64,000 nucleotides of DNA from assembly GCF_002263515.1 (NCBI RefSeq), contig NZ_CP022752.1, forward strand, positions 4,712,001 through 4,776,000, given 5' to 3'. Numbering within the stretch: position 1 is the stretch's first letter; each line of letters opens with the position of its first letter. This DNA comes from Actinopolyspora erythraea. Its GTDB lineage: Bacteria > Actinomycetota > Actinomycetes > Mycobacteriales > Pseudonocardiaceae. Positions 32,384-42,030 of this stretch are shown piece after piece. Below the pieces are notes generated by a model. The model was not told the DNA's origin. It saw nothing but the letters and a program-made list of their open reading frames with translations, and made no database searches. The translations under genes were made by a program, and so were the position numbers.

Positions 32384-32628
32384 CGTTCGAATCCTCCAAG
32401 AACGAATCGAGACCCACCCGGCCCGTGTGCACGGTAGTGACGAGAGCTCTCCCGGTTCACGGCGGGTGGCCCACGCGGGGAATCCGGCCCGCGCCGCCTC
32501 CCCGCGGGCCCGCCCGGCCTGCCGGGCCACTATCACAGCCGTGATCTTACGGACAACACTCGCGTCCACGCGAGCACCGGGCCACGAACGACGACCGGGA
32601 AACCCGGCTGCCGCGCCCCGCGCCGCGA

Positions 32629-33648
32629 TCACAGACCGGCGTAGGAGTGCAACCCGGAGATCACGATGTTGATGAAGAACAGGTTGAAGATCATCACCGC
32701 CAGGCCGAGGATGTTGATCCAGGCGGCACGGGTCCCCCGCCATCCCGAGGTGGCCCGGGCGTGCAGGTAGGCCGCGTAGACGATCCAGGCGATCAGCGAG
32801 CAGGTCTCCTTGGGGTCCCAGCCCCAGAAACGGCCCCAGGCGGCCTCGGCCCACATGGCGCCCGCGATGATCGCGAAGGTCCACACCGGCATGATCAGCA
32901 CGGTCGCGCGGTAGGCGAACCGGTCGAGCACCTGGCTGCTGGGCAGCCGACTGCCGATGCCGCCGGGCCTGACCGGGTCGTTCTCGCTCCGCAACCGGAC
33001 CAGGAACAGCACGCTGGCCACACCGGCGAACATCAGCACACCGGTGGACACGATGGCGGCGGAGACGTGGATCCAGATCCAGTAGGAGCGCAGCGCGGGC
33101 TGCAGCTGCGAGGCGGTGGCGTAGAGGGCGGTGCCGGACAGGAACAGCAGCAGCGTGGCGGGCAGCAGCACGAAACCGCCCAGCCCGCGCAGCTTCGGCG
33201 CGGTGGTGGGCTTGCGGACCGAGCGGGACTGCCGGTAGAGCACCACCAGCCAGGCGATCACCGCGACCAGGCAGATCGCCGAGCCGAACTCGTACATGTT
33301 GCCCCAGGGCACGCGGCCCACGGCCATACCGCGCGTGACCAGGGAGAAGGCGTGCACGAGCACGCCGAGCACGGTCACGGCCACGGCCATGCCGCCGAAG
33401 CGCTCCGACCAGGGCTTGCGCGGCTCGGGCTCCAGGCGTCCGACGGTGGGCCGTGCCGGCGGCTCCTGGGTGGCGACGCCGCCCACGCCGACGGTCGCCC
33501 TCGCCGGTTCGGCCGCGCCCCGCTCGGCGGTGTCGGTGGCCTTGCCGGAGGCGAACTCGGCGAAGTAGAGCAGCATGGCGAGGATGTAGACCGCGACCGA
33601 GGTCGCGAACGCCATGTCGCTCAAATTGGACAGTGCCTGGTTGACCAT
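32629..33648 (-). CDS. ccsB: Cytochrome c biogenesis protein CcsB (CcsA/ResC type)
   Basis: The 339-residue integral membrane protein has about eight membrane segments. It also has the haem-handling WWD-like stretch WGWDPKETCSLIAWIVYAAYLHAR near residue 275 and a conserved WGNMYEFG near residue 117. CcsB and ResB form the system II synthase that carries haem across the membrane and attaches it to apocytochrome c. The ATG at 33648 with AAGGAG upstream is preferred over a TTG one codon earlier. Its ATG overlaps the resB stop. It is the last gene of ccdA-resB-ccsB. Confidence 0.93.
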   Translation of the reverse strand: MVNQALSNLSDMAFATSVAVYILAMLLYFAEFASGKATDTAERGAAEPARATVGVGGVATQEPPARPTVGRLEPEPRKPWSERFGGMAVAVTVLGVLVHAFSLVTRGMAVGRVPWGNMYEFGSAICLVAVIAWLVVLYRQSRSVRKPTTAPKLRGLGGFVLLPATLLLFLSGTALYATASQLQPALRSYWIWIHVSAAIVSTGVLMFAGVASVLFLVRLRSENDPVRPGGIGSRLPSSQVLDRFAYRATVLIMPVWTFAIIAGAMWAEAAWGRFWGWDPKETCSLIAWIVYAAYLHARATSGWRGTRAAWINILGLAVMIFNLFFINIVISGLHSYAGL

Positions 33649-35300
33649 CAACTGCTCCTTCCGAGGGAGTTGCTCCCCGACGAGCCCCGTGCGGGGGATT
33701 CCGACCCGCTCGCGAGCAGCTCATCGGCCAGCCTGGTGAACTCCTCGCCGTACCCGGCCTGGTCGGTACGCGCGAGCCCGCCGATCTCGACCGAGGCACC
33801 GGCGGTGCCCTCGTCGCGGGAGGTGCTCTCCGCCCCGTCGTCGCCGAGGCCCTCCGGCGACGGCCTGATCCGCAGCCAGATGCGGCGGCGCTTGATGCTC
33901 AGCGAAGCGCCGAGGCCGATGACCACCGCGACCGCGAACACCAGCACGTAGCGCTGGAACGGGTTGTGCGAGACCTGCAGGTTCGCCCAGCGCTCCACCC
34001 CGTCGAACCGGACGGTGGTGCCGTCGTCGAGCCGGATCGTCTCGCCGACCGCCAGGTTCTCGCGGGCGACCCGGTTCAACTCCCCGGAGTCGATCAGGGA
34101 CTGGTCCACGCTGAAGATCGACTGCCCTCTCCCACCCGCGAGTCCGAGCTTGCCCTTGAGGACGTCCACGGCCGCCATCGGGTCGTTCAGCGCCGGGAAG
34201 CGCGAGCTGAGCACCTTGCCGTCGAGACTGGCCGTCGGGGCGAACAGGCCGGTGATCGCCAGCTGGTTCTCGTGCCTGCGCTGTTCGTCCGACATGCCGG
34301 GACGGTCGAACTTGGTGGCGCCCTGCGAGAGCATCGTGGTCGTGTCGACCGGCTGCCACTGCGTCCGCTTGGTCCGCTGGGTGCCGTCGGGGAAGGTGAC
34401 CGTGAACACCGGGGTGTAGCCGTTGCCGGTCAGGTAGACGCGGTCACCGGCGACCCGCAGCGGATTGTTGACCCGCAGGTCGTAGGGCTTCCAGTCGTCG
34501 TTGTCCAACGACTCGCCGGCCTGGTACTCGATGTCGGCGTGGAAGCGCTCCGGCTGGCCGGAGTGCTGGTAGCGCACGTCGAAGTCGTTGAGTCGCAGGC
34601 AGAACGGGCTCAGGTTCGTGCCGTCGACCGTCAGCCCCGCGTCGAAGGAGTCGTAGTTGAAGGTCCCCGAGTTGCAGAACCCCTCGTCGCCCACCTTCAC
34701 GATCTTCTGGCCCTCGTAGCGCATGAGCTGGTCACCGCCGACGGTGATCAGCAGCCCCACCAGCGCGAAGTGGAACACCAGGTTGCCCGCCTCCCGCAGG
34801 TAGCCGCGTTCGGCGCTGAGGGTGCGTGTGCCGTCCTCCTCGGTGTTCTCGGACACGCGCCAGCGGCGCAACCTGCGGCGCGCCACGGCCGCCATCTCGT
34901 CGGTCGAGAGCGGGACGGTGCCCTCGGCGTGGTGCGGCATCCTGGCGAGGTTGCGCGGCGTGCGCACCGGGCGCGCGCGCAGCTGTCGCAGGTACTCCGC
35001 ACTGCGCGGAACCAGGCACCCGATCAGCGAGATGAACAGCAGCACGTAGATCGCGGCGAACCACACCGAGCTGAACACGTTGAACGCGCCGATGGAGTCG
35101 AGGACCTTCGCCCACGTCGGGTGGTTGTCGTAGAACGTCTCGACGTTCCGGCGGTTGAGCGACCACTGGGGCAGCAGCGCCCCGGGCAGCGCGGCGAGCG
35201 CGAGCAGGAACAGCAGCACCAGGGCGGTGCGCATCGAGGTGAGCCCGCGCCAGGTGTTGCGCAGGAGGGCCAGGGCTCGCCGGAAGACCGAAGTGTTCAT
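33648..35300 (-). CDS. resB: Cytochrome c biogenesis protein ResB
   Basis: The 550-residue protein has N-terminal membrane segments (TALVLLFLLALAALPGALLP and VWFAAIYVLLFISLIGCLV). A third follows near residue 190, then a large extracytoplasmic part with FNYDSFDAGLTVDG and QYAGES-like strands, and a last membrane segment (YVLVFAVAVVIGLGASLSI). This is the standard ResB layout. ResB works with CcsB in system II cytochrome c maturation and holds the apoprotein and haem outside. The start overlaps the ccdA stop by one base (TGATG), which shows translational coupling. Confidence 0.93.
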   Translation of the reverse strand: MNTSVFRRALALLRNTWRGLTSMRTALVLLFLLALAALPGALLPQWSLNRRNVETFYDNHPTWAKVLDSIGAFNVFSSVWFAAIYVLLFISLIGCLVPRSAEYLRQLRARPVRTPRNLARMPHHAEGTVPLSTDEMAAVARRRLRRWRVSENTEEDGTRTLSAERGYLREAGNLVFHFALVGLLITVGGDQLMRYEGQKIVKVGDEGFCNSGTFNYDSFDAGLTVDGTNLSPFCLRLNDFDVRYQHSGQPERFHADIEYQAGESLDNDDWKPYDLRVNNPLRVAGDRVYLTGNGYTPVFTVTFPDGTQRTKRTQWQPVDTTTMLSQGATKFDRPGMSDEQRRHENQLAITGLFAPTASLDGKVLSSRFPALNDPMAAVDVLKGKLGLAGGRGQSIFSVDQSLIDSGELNRVARENLAVGETIRLDDGTTVRFDGVERWANLQVSHNPFQRYVLVFAVAVVIGLGASLSIKRRRIWLRIRPSPEGLGDDGAESTSRDEGTAGASVEIGGLARTDQAGYGEEFTRLADELLASGSESPARGSSGSNSLGRSS

Positions 35301-36085
35301 CAGATGGGCAACTCGAATCCGTTGATCGGGGCGCGCAACGACGCGATCATGCTTCCCCACAGGCCGGTGACCAGCAGCAGCCCGACCACTATGAGCAGCA
35401 CCCCACCGATCCACTGGATCTTGCGGGAGTGCCTGCGAAGCCAGCCGGTGCCGCGCACCGCCCACCGCGCCCCGAGCGCCAGCACCACGAACGGGATCCC
35501 GAGGCCGAGGCAGTAGACCAGCACCAGCACGACACCGCGCATCGCGGCGCCGCCCTGCCACTGGGTGCTGTAGGCGAGCGAGACGACTCCGGTGAGGGTG
35601 GGGCTCAGGCAGGGGGTCCAGCCGAGGCCGAACACGGCACCGAGCGCGGGGGCACCCCACACCCCACCGCGCGGCACCCGTCGGACGCGCACGTCACGTT
35701 GCAGCGCGGGGAACACGCCGAGGAAGACCAGCCCCATCAGCACGGTGACCACACCGCCGAGCCGCCGCAGCAGCGGCTCGTTGAGGGCCAGGGCGTCGGA
35801 GAGCCCGAGAACGCCCACCGTGGCGACCACGAACACGACGGTGAACCCGAGCATGAACAGCAGCGCCGCGCCCGCGACCCGCCAGCGCCCCCTCCGGCGC
35901 CCCGCGGCCGCCTCCCCGGCGTCCACCGCCGGGGCCTCGGCACCGACCAACCCGGCCAGATAGGCGAGGTAGCCGGGCACCAGGGGAATCACGCAGGGGG
36001 AGGCGAAACTGACCGTCCCGGCGAGAACGGCGAATCCGACCGCCGCGAGCAGCGGGCCGGTCTGGACTAGCTCGGTCGGATCCAC
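35300..36085 (-). CDS. ccdA: Cytochrome c biogenesis thiol-disulphide transporter CcdA
   Basis: The 261-residue membrane protein has six membrane segments and the two Cys motifs that define CcdA: SPCVIPLVPG near residue 30 and GWTPCLSPTL near residue 158. It moves reducing power from cytoplasmic thioredoxin to the outer side, where a ResA-like protein reduces apocytochrome c before haem attachment. It starts with GTG. It is the first gene of the three-gene ccs operon and is separated by 386 bases from the ResA-like gene upstream. Confidence 0.93.
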   Translation of the reverse strand: MDPTELVQTGPLLAAVGFAVLAGTVSFASPCVIPLVPGYLAYLAGLVGAEAPAVDAGEAAAGRRRGRWRVAGAALLFMLGFTVVFVVATVGVLGLSDALALNEPLLRRLGGVVTVLMGLVFLGVFPALQRDVRVRRVPRGGVWGAPALGAVFGLGWTPCLSPTLTGVVSLAYSTQWQGGAAMRGVVLVLVYCLGLGIPFVVLALGARWAVRGTGWLRRHSRKIQWIGGVLLIVVGLLLVTGLWGSMIASLRAPINGFELPI

Positions 36086-36471
36086 GAACCCGAGGGTAGG
36101 TAAGCCCGCGCGGGGCGAGGACAGCGGCCCTGGTGACCGGAACCACAGCCGAGACGTCCCATTCCCCGCACACCTCGGGAAACCGACGGCACCACCCGGG
36201 ACGAAACGGACAAAAACCGCACCGCAGCGTGCTGCGACACATAGTCCGGCAGCCCCTTCGGGCGACCGAGGCCCCGGCGGGGAACCAACAGCCGCGAGCT
36301 CGCACGGCTCCAGCGCGAGGCGGGCACGAACACATTGAGATCCGGATCACACCGCATCGCCGCGCCGAGGCCCGGGGATCGCGACGCCCGGGGATCGGTG
36401 GGCTCTGCCACGACGAGCACGGCGGGCGGGACCGACGAAGCGCCGCGGACCGCTAGCTCACGGGCCGGAAG
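36086..36471. other. Intergenic region before ccdA
   Basis: The 386-base gap contains no recognisable gene. The part from 36130 to 36360 is less GC-rich than coding DNA around it and probably holds the promoter of the ccdA operon. No regulator site was recognised. Confidence 0.4.
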
Positions 36472-37119
36472 CTACTGCCCGGACCCCTGCTCGCCGGAGC
36501 CGTCCGAGCCGTACGTCTCGTCGGCCACGTCGCGGACCTTCGGCAGCAGCCCCTCCTCGGTGATCTCGCTCAGGTAGATCGCGGCCACGCGGTGCTCGCG
36601 GTCCAGCACCAACGTGGCGGGGGTGGTGCTGCGCGGGAAGCCGTCCAGCGCCAGCAGCGAGCGTCCGGCGGGATCGAAGATCGAGGGATAGCTGACGTCC
36701 AGGTTGTGCACGAAGTCCTGGGCGGCATCGCGGTTGTCGCGCACGTTGATGCCGAGGACCTGGACGCCCTCGTCGCCGAGCTCGTCCTGCACCGCCTGCA
36801 GGTCGTCGGCCTCGGCACGGCAGGGCGGGCACCACGAGCCCCACACGTTGAGCACGACGACCTCCTCGCGGAAGTCGGAAAGCCGGAGGGTCCTGTCGGC
36901 ATCGGCCAGGGCCTCGCCCTCCAACCCGGTGACGCGCCCGCGCTCGCCGGGCGAGTAGAACAGCCTCGTCTTGCCCCCGGGGGACACGAAGGTGAACTCG
37001 CCGTTGTCGGAGACCGCGTCGTCACTGCCCGCGCACCCGGAAAGCAGCGCGAACAGCGCGGCGAGCAGCAACGCACCCGCGCGCCCGCCCGGACGACCCC
37101 ACCGACGGTTCGGTCTCAT
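36472..37119 (-). CDS. resA: ResA/TlpA-like lipoprotein thioredoxin
   Basis: The 215-residue protein starts with a lipoprotein signal (RAGALLLAALFALLSGCAGS, lipobox LLSGC with Cys near residue 28). It then has a thioredoxin fold with the redox pair WGSWCPPCRAE near residue 108 and the cis-Pro region STTPATLVLDRE. Such proteins reduce the haem-binding cysteines of apocytochrome c with electrons from CcdA. The ATG at 37119 is chosen because it opens directly on the signal peptide. It overlaps the phosphatase gene by four bases. The neighbouring ccdA-resB-ccsB genes support the role. Confidence 0.88.
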   Translation of the reverse strand: MRPNRRWGRPGGRAGALLLAALFALLSGCAGSDDAVSDNGEFTFVSPGGKTRLFYSPGERGRVTGLEGEALADADRTLRLSDFREEVVVLNVWGSWCPPCRAEADDLQAVQDELGDEGVQVLGINVRDNRDAAQDFVHNLDVSYPSIFDPAGRSLLALDGFPRSTTPATLVLDREHRVAAIYLSEITEEGLLPKVRDVADETYGSDGSGEQGSGQ

Positions 37120-37751
37120 GCACCGCTCGCTCTCGCGTCGGTCCCGCCCACGGGTTCGGCGTAGGCCAGACGTTCGAACTTCTCGTCCCGGAAGACCAGG
37201 CTGGTCACCGAGGCCAACGAGCACTGCCGCCTGCGCGGGTCGTGCCAGAGCGCCTTGCCCTCGATGAACCGGCGCAGGATCCAGATGGGCAGCTGGTGGG
37301 AGACGCAGACCGCCTCGCCGGACTTGGCGGCGCTCCGGGCGCGGTGCGCCGCGGCGAGCATCCGGTGCGCGATACCCAGGTACGGCTCGCCCCAGGAGGG
37401 CCGGACCGGGTTCCAGAGCTTCGGCCAGTGCCGGGGAGAGCGCAGCGCGCCGTCGCCCACCGACACCCGGCAGCCCTCGAAGCGGTTCGCCGCCTCGATC
37501 AACCGCTCGTCGGTGTCGATGTCCAGCCCGTGCCGCTCGGCCAGCGGGTTCGCGGTCTCCGCCGCCCGCTGCATCGGGGAGGCGTGCACCACCCGGATGT
37601 CGCGGTCGGCCAGGTAACCGGCCACGACCTTGGCCTGCCGCTGCCCTTCCTCCGACAACCGGTAGCCGGGCAGGCGGCCGTACAGGATGCCCTCCGGGTT
37701 GTGCACCTCACCGTGCCGCACGAAGTGGACCACGGTCGTTCTGCCGCTCAC
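37116..37751 (-). CDS. Histidine phosphatase family protein
   Basis: The 211-residue protein has the phosphoglycerate mutase-like motif [12 protein letters not shown] (RHG, residue about 12), the Glu region [12 protein letters not shown] and the second His in [11 protein letters not shown]. These are the catalytic residues of histidine phosphatases, which remove phosphate from sugars or other small molecules. GTG at 37751 is preceded by GGAGGGG and overlaps the hemL stop. The link with heme and cytochrome genes is conserved in many actinobacteria, but the substrate is unknown. Confidence 0.87.
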   Translation of the reverse strand: MSGRTTVVHFVRHGEVHNPEGILYGRLPGYRLSEEGQRQAKVVAGYLADRDIRVVHASPMQRAAETANPLAERHGLDIDTDERLIEAANRFEGCRVSVGDGALRSPRHWPKLWNPVRPSWGEPYLGIAHRMLAAAHRARSAAKSGEAVCVSHQLPIWILRRFIEGKALWHDPRRRQCSLASVTSLVFRDEKFERLAYAEPVGGTDARASGA

Positions 37752-39097
37752 TTCGACCCCTCCGGCTCGGCCGCCGCCGCTGCCGCCGCCGCGTGCGGCA
37801 ACGCCTCGGCGATCACCTCGAAAGCGGTGTCGTCCATGGCCGCGTTGACGAACCAGCACTCGAACGCGCTCGGCGGCGGGTAGACCCCGCGCCGCAGCAG
37901 CTCGTGGAAGAACGCCGGGAAGCGCCAGGTCTGCTGGGCCTGGGCACCGGCGAAGTCGTGCACCGGCGTCTCGGTGAAGAAGACGCTGAGCATGTTGCCC
38001 GCGAAGGAGAGCTGGTGGGGCACTCCCGCCGCGCGCAGCGCTTGGCCCAGCAGCTCGCCCAGGCGCTCGGCGTTGCGGTCCAGCGCGGCGTAGACCTCGG
38101 AGTCCGCGGCGCGCAGGTTGGCCAGCCCGGCGGCCACCGCCACCGGGTTACCCGCGAGCGTCCCCGCCTGGTAGACCGGGCCGCGCGGCGCGAGCAGGTC
38201 CATCACGTCGGCCCGGCCACCGAAGGCGGCGGCGGGAAGCCCGCCCGACATCACCTTGCCGAAGGTGTAGAGATCACCGGCGACGCCGTCCACGCCGTAC
38301 CAGCCCGCGCGCGAGACGCGGAAACCGGTCATGACCTCGTCCATCACCAGCAGCGCCCCGGCCTCGCGGGTGATCTCGCGCAGCGCGGCGTTGAAGCCCT
38401 CGCGCGGCGGCACCGCGCCCATGTTGCCCGCGGCGGCCTCGGTAATGACGCAGGCGATCTGGTCGCCGTACTCGGCGAAGGCGTGGCGCACCGCGTCCAG
38501 GTCGTTGTAGGGCACCACGATGGTGTCGGCCGCCTGGGCCTCCGTCACACCGGGAGTACCGGGAAGGCCCAGGGTGGCCACGCCCGAACCCGCTCCCGCC
38601 AGCAGCGAGTCGACGTGACCGTGGTAGCAGCCGGTGAACTTGAGAACCTTGGCACGACCGGTGAAGGCGCGGGCCAGCCGGATGGAGGTCATCGTGGCCT
38701 CGGTGCCGGAGTTGACCAGCCGCACGTGCTCGACCGGGTCCACCCGGTCGATGATCTCCCGCGCCAGCTCGATCTCACCGGTGGCGGGAGTGCCGAACGA
38801 GAGCCCCTCCAGGGCCGCCTCGCGCACCGCGCCGACCACGTCGGGGTGCGCGTGACCGTTGATCATCGGCCCCCAGGAGGAGACGAGATCCACGTAGCGG
38901 TTGCCGTCGGCGTCCCACAGGTACGCGCCCTCGCCACGCACCATGAACCGCGGTGTGCCGCCGACCGAGTGAAAGGCGCGCACCGGGGAGTTGACCCCGC
39001 CGGGCGTCACCGCCTCCGCACGTTCGAAGAGCTGCCGGGAGCGGGGCGCCGGATCGGATGCTGCTGTCGTCGCGTTGGCGGGAGTATCGGCAGTCAC
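37748..39097 (-). CDS. hemL: Glutamate-1-semialdehyde 2,1-aminomutase
   Basis: The 449-residue class III PLP aminotransferase has [17 protein letters not shown] at the N-terminus, [17 protein letters not shown], the aspartate region [13 protein letters not shown] and the Schiff-base Lys in [18 protein letters not shown]. It forms 5-aminolevulinate from glutamate-1-semialdehyde, the product of the HemA enzyme also encoded here. The GTG start at 39097 gives the family length; a longer in-frame extension is unlikely. The C-terminus has an extra Ala-rich tail ([13 protein letters not shown]). Confidence 0.95.
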   Translation of the reverse strand: MTADTPANATTAASDPAPRSRQLFERAEAVTPGGVNSPVRAFHSVGGTPRFMVRGEGAYLWDADGNRYVDLVSSWGPMINGHAHPDVVGAVREAALEGLSFGTPATGEIELAREIIDRVDPVEHVRLVNSGTEATMTSIRLARAFTGRAKVLKFTGCYHGHVDSLLAGAGSGVATLGLPGTPGVTEAQAADTIVVPYNDLDAVRHAFAEYGDQIACVITEAAAGNMGAVPPREGFNAALREITREAGALLVMDEVMTGFRVSRAGWYGVDGVAGDLYTFGKVMSGGLPAAAFGGRADVMDLLAPRGPVYQAGTLAGNPVAVAAGLANLRAADSEVYAALDRNAERLGELLGQALRAAGVPHQLSFAGNMLSVFFTETPVHDFAGAQAQQTWRFPAFFHELLRRGVYPPPSAFECWFVNAAMDDTAFEVIAEALPHAAAAAAAAEPEGSK

Positions 39098-39231
39098 GTC
39101 GCCCAGTTTGCCAGGCCACGGATGCCACCGGGCAGGCCTCCCCACCGGGAGGTGGCGAATCTTGCACCCGAACCGGCGGGCTCGCGCGCTCGCCCTTCCG
39201 GCACGACCGCGCCGGGGGTCACCGGCGAAGA

Positions 39232-39618
39232 TCACTCCGAACCGGAGGTGGGCTCCGAAGTGGTGGCCCCGGAGTCACGCCGGGAACGGCCGCCCGACCG
39301 GCCCGCCCGAACCCCCAGCACCAACTGGCGCGAGGCGTCGATCAGCAGCAACCCGCCGAACGTGACGGCGAGCACCGAAAGCGTCACCCAGCTGCCCAGC
39401 ATCCGGGAGACGACCGCGCCACCGGCGGCCTCCGGCAGTTCGATGCGGACCACCGAGTTCTCCCAGGCGGGAAAGGCCAGCGCGATCAGCAGCGCGGCAA
39501 CCAGCACCTCGGCGCCCGCCACGACCAGCCGCCACGGCTGGTGCAGCCGACGTGACCGCGTCCCGGAATCGGTCTCCTCGGATCGGGAATCGTGCACCCG
39601 GCCAGGATCGCATGCCAC
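39232..39618 (-). CDS. Small two-pass membrane protein
   Basis: The 128-residue protein has two membrane segments ([21 protein letters not shown] and [21 protein letters not shown]) between charged ends. No family was recognised. It lies three bases from the stop of the previous gene in an operon of small membrane proteins between hemB and hemL, so it is probably expressed with the heme genes. A GTG one codon before the ATG could also be the start. Confidence 0.65.
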   Translation of the reverse strand: MACDPGRVHDSRSEETDSGTRSRRLHQPWRLVVAGAEVLVAALLIALAFPAWENSVVRIELPEAAGGAVVSRMLGSWVTLSVLAVTFGGLLLIDASRQLVLGVRAGRSGGRSRRDSGATTSEPTSGSE

Positions 39619-39621
39619 GAA

Positions 39622-40113
39622 CTACTCCGAACGCAGCAGTGCCACCAGTTCGGCACGCAGCCGTTCCGGATCGGCGGCCCAGGCCAGCACCACGGTTCCC
39701 GCTCCGGCCGGGGTGGCCTCCCCGGCGTCGGTGCCGGATTCGTCGGTGTGGTGCAGCAGCAGCGGAACCTCGGCCATCCCCCTGGGGACCGTGCCACCTC
39801 CCCCGAGCACCCGGGCCGCGTCCGTCGAAGGCGGTTCCTCGGGCAGCGCGAGAAGCCGGAGCGGCACCGACTCCCCTCCCAGCGTCAACTCCGAGGTGGT
39901 CAGCCGCACCGAGCGGAACCGCCTGCGCGCCAGGACCCACGGCACGGCCATCGCGGCCAGCAGGACCGCCAGCACCAGCCACTGCGGCAGGTGCAGCGGC
40001 CCCGGCGTGCTCAGCTCGACCGCGAGGCCGAGCAGGGCGAACGACGGCCCCCAGAGCAGCGGCCACCAGCTCGACCCCCGCTCGGCGTAGCGGACTCGCG
40101 GAGACCCGGTCAC
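39622..40113 (-). CDS. Membrane protein resembling DUF3093
   Basis: From the GTG that overlaps the previous stop (GTGA) this encodes 163 residues. It begins VRYAERGSSWWPLLWGPSFALLGLAVEL and has a second membrane segment (LPQWLVLAVLLAAMAVPWVLA). A folded cytoplasmic part follows (SVRLTTSELTLGGESVPL, VLAWAADPERLRAELVALL). The YxERxxxWW start and the domain order resemble the actinobacterial DUF3093 family, whose function is unknown. Confidence 0.6.
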   Translation of the reverse strand: MTGSPRVRYAERGSSWWPLLWGPSFALLGLAVELSTPGPLHLPQWLVLAVLLAAMAVPWVLARRRFRSVRLTTSELTLGGESVPLRLLALPEEPPSTDAARVLGGGGTVPRGMAEVPLLLHHTDESGTDAGEATPAGAGTVVLAWAADPERLRAELVALLRSE

Positions 40114-40553
40114 CGGTCGCCGGCCAACCACTCCGAGGTTTCCCGGCGCCAGAAGCACGCCCACGCGAGCGCGGCCAGCACCAGCACGATCAGGTTGGAG
40201 GCGCTCCACGCCCCGGACAGCAGCAACAGCAGCACGTGCGCCACCGCCAGCGCGCTGACGGCTATCCGGGCCCAGGAGTGCCGCCGCAGCACCAGCCAGC
40301 CCAGTCCCGCGTAGCCCGCGGCCAGCACGACCGCCAGGACGGTGTTGGCCACGAGGAGATCGCGGGCCATCCGCTCGGCCTCGCCGGGAAGCAGCCCGCT
40401 GGCCTCGACGAGCCTGTCGCGCATCGCGCCGAGGTCGGCCCACGAGATCGTCGCGCGGAGTAGCAGGAAAACGCCGAGCGCCACCCAGAGCCCCAGTCCC
40501 GCCCGCAGCGTCCGCGGCACTCCCGTGGGCACCTCCCCCGGGGTGTTCGTCAT
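40110..40553 (-). CDS. Four-pass membrane protein with SWAR motif
   Basis: The 147-residue protein has four membrane segments and a motif RRHSWARIAVSALAVAHVLLLLLS before the third. The two genes upstream encode proteins with the same layout (NWAR at the matching place), so the three look like diverged paralogues. The family function is unknown. The next gene start overlaps its stop by four bases. Confidence 0.65.
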   Translation of the reverse strand: MTNTPGEVPTGVPRTLRAGLGLWVALGVFLLLRATISWADLGAMRDRLVEASGLLPGEAERMARDLLVANTVLAVVLAAGYAGLGWLVLRRHSWARIAVSALAVAHVLLLLLSGAWSASNLIVLVLAALAWACFWRRETSEWLAGDR

Positions 40554-40590
40554 CGGTGCCCGTCCCGTTCGCCGTGGTGTCGGAGTTCGG

Positions 40591-41400
40591 TCACCGTCGC
40601 GCCGCCGCCCGGAAGAACGCGTTGGACTGCTTGAGGTAGACCAGTACGATGAAGGCGATCATCGCCAGCAGCGTGATGATGCTCTGCGCGTAGGACATGG
40701 CCAACTGCGCCGTGGAGACCTCGAGGGTGTAGACCCCTCCTTCGGGGAGCCGCACCGTCTGCGGAGCGGCGGCGGTGACCATGCTGCTGAGGGCACTGAC
40801 CATCCAGAGGCCGGCGAAGACGGTCAGCGTGATCCTGGCCCAGTTGCGGCCCGCGCGCATCTTGAACGCGAAGAGGACCCAGAGCACGGTGAACACCACC
40901 GAGATGATCAGCCCGAACGCGACACCGAACATCATGGCGTACCGCATCATGTCGTCGCTCATGACCGCGGAGGCACCGGAGATGTCCTCCAGAATCCGCT
41001 TCATGTAGTTCCACTGCAACAGCATCGACACCGCCGAGAGCACCGTGAACAGTATGGGAACCACGACGGCGATCCAGAAGGCGATGTCGATCGTGTTCGG
41101 CCGTGGTGGCCCCTCCACCTCCTGTGCCGAGATCGGCGGCGCGGCGTAGGGATTGGGGTAGCCGCCCTGCGAGGGATCGCCCGGCTGGCCCTGCGGATAG
41201 CCCTGCTGCGGGTAGCCCTGTTCCGGATAGCCCTGCTGCGGGTAGGAGGGCGGGCCGTAGCCGGACTGCTGGAACCCGCCGGACTGCGGATCGGGTTGCT
41301 GGAAACCACCCGACTGCGGGTCGGGCGGGTAACCGGGCTGCTGCGGGGAGTTCTCCTGTCGCGAGGGATCCTGCTCCCAGGGATTCTGTGGGGAAGTCAC
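40591..41400 (-). CDS. Membrane protein with Gln/Pro/Tyr-rich N-terminus and NWAR motif
   Basis: The 269-residue protein begins with about 100 low-complexity residues built of units such as SGGFQQPDPQ and QQGYPEQGYP. Four membrane segments follow; before the third is the motif KMRAGRNWARITLTVFAGLWM. The GTG at 41400 is chosen because it opens MTSPQNPWEQDP, a typical start for such proteins; an ATG 36 bases upstream is an alternative. The low-complexity part may form contacts in the cytoplasm. It is related to the genes on both sides. Confidence 0.7.
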   Translation of the reverse strand: MTSPQNPWEQDPSRQENSPQQPGYPPDPQSGGFQQPDPQSGGFQQSGYGPPSYPQQGYPEQGYPQQGYPQGQPGDPSQGGYPNPYAAPPISAQEVEGPPRPNTIDIAFWIAVVVPILFTVLSAVSMLLQWNYMKRILEDISGASAVMSDDMMRYAMMFGVAFGLIISVVFTVLWVLFAFKMRAGRNWARITLTVFAGLWMVSALSSMVTAAAPQTVRLPEGGVYTLEVSTAQLAMSYAQSIITLLAMIAFIVLVYLKQSNAFFRAAARR

Positions 41401-41472
41401 GCGGAAACCGTAGAAACCCGCCGTGGCGATGTCCAATTCCGGCGGGCGGGCACGAGCCCGCCCGAACCGGGC

Positions 41473-42030
41473 TCAACCACGCCGCCGCTCCCCCGCCTCG
41501 GCGAAGAAGCGCCTGGACTCACCGCGCAGCAGCAGCACGAACACGGCCACGTTGAGCCCCGCGATCACCGTGCTCAACAACACACCGAGCGGCCCGACAG
41601 CCACACTCGGCATCGCCGCCTCGGGCAGCACCCGCGCGGCCAACCCGAGCGTCAGCAACGACAGCAGGGTGCCGCACACGAACAGCCCGCACAGCACCAT
41701 CACCAGCACCCGCGCCCAGTTGCTGCCCCGCGCCATCCGGTTGCCGAAGAACACGTAGAGCAGTGCCATCCCGACCATGAACAGCAGCGCGACCATGATC
41801 CCGCTGTTGGTCGCGGCGTCGACCTCGTACTGCGAGAGGTCGGGATCGACGCGCCGCAGCTCCTCGACGAGCATCCTGCGGTCGGACAGCTGTAGCAGCG
41901 AACGCGCCAGTCCCACCACGGCCGCGCCCATCCAGAGCCACCTGGCCAGCCACACCGAGTACGGCGGCTCGGGGGACCGGTCCGGAACGTGGCCACCCGG
42001 GGCGTCGAGCGGAGCGCGCGGGCCGGTCAC
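41473..42030 (-). CDS. Four-pass membrane protein with NWAR motif
   Basis: The 185-residue protein has four membrane segments, with [20 protein letters not shown] before the third, as in its two downstream neighbours. The second segment reaches [20 protein letters not shown]. It starts with GTG inside the end of hemB (GTGA), so it is coupled to heme synthesis genes. No function is known. Confidence 0.68.
   Translation of the reverse strand: MTGPRAPLDAPGGHVPDRSPEPPYSVWLARWLWMGAAVVGLARSLLQLSDRRMLVEELRRVDPDLSQYEVDAATNSGIMVALLFMVGMALLYVFFGNRMARGSNWARVLVMVLCGLFVCGTLLSLLTLGLAARVLPEAAMPSVAVGPLGVLLSTVIAGLNVAVFVLLLRGESRRFFAEAGERRRG

Noticed and set aside
32383..32402. GTTCGAATCC, like the T-loop of a tRNA
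   Set aside because: The flanking bases cannot form the T stem, and no acceptor stem or anticodon arm was found. It belongs to the leader of the ATPase gene.
37793..40090. Long plus-strand frame of 765 codons opposite hemL
   Set aside because: It is the antisense of hemL and the membrane genes; such frames are common in GC-rich DNA. HemL motifs on the other strand are clear.
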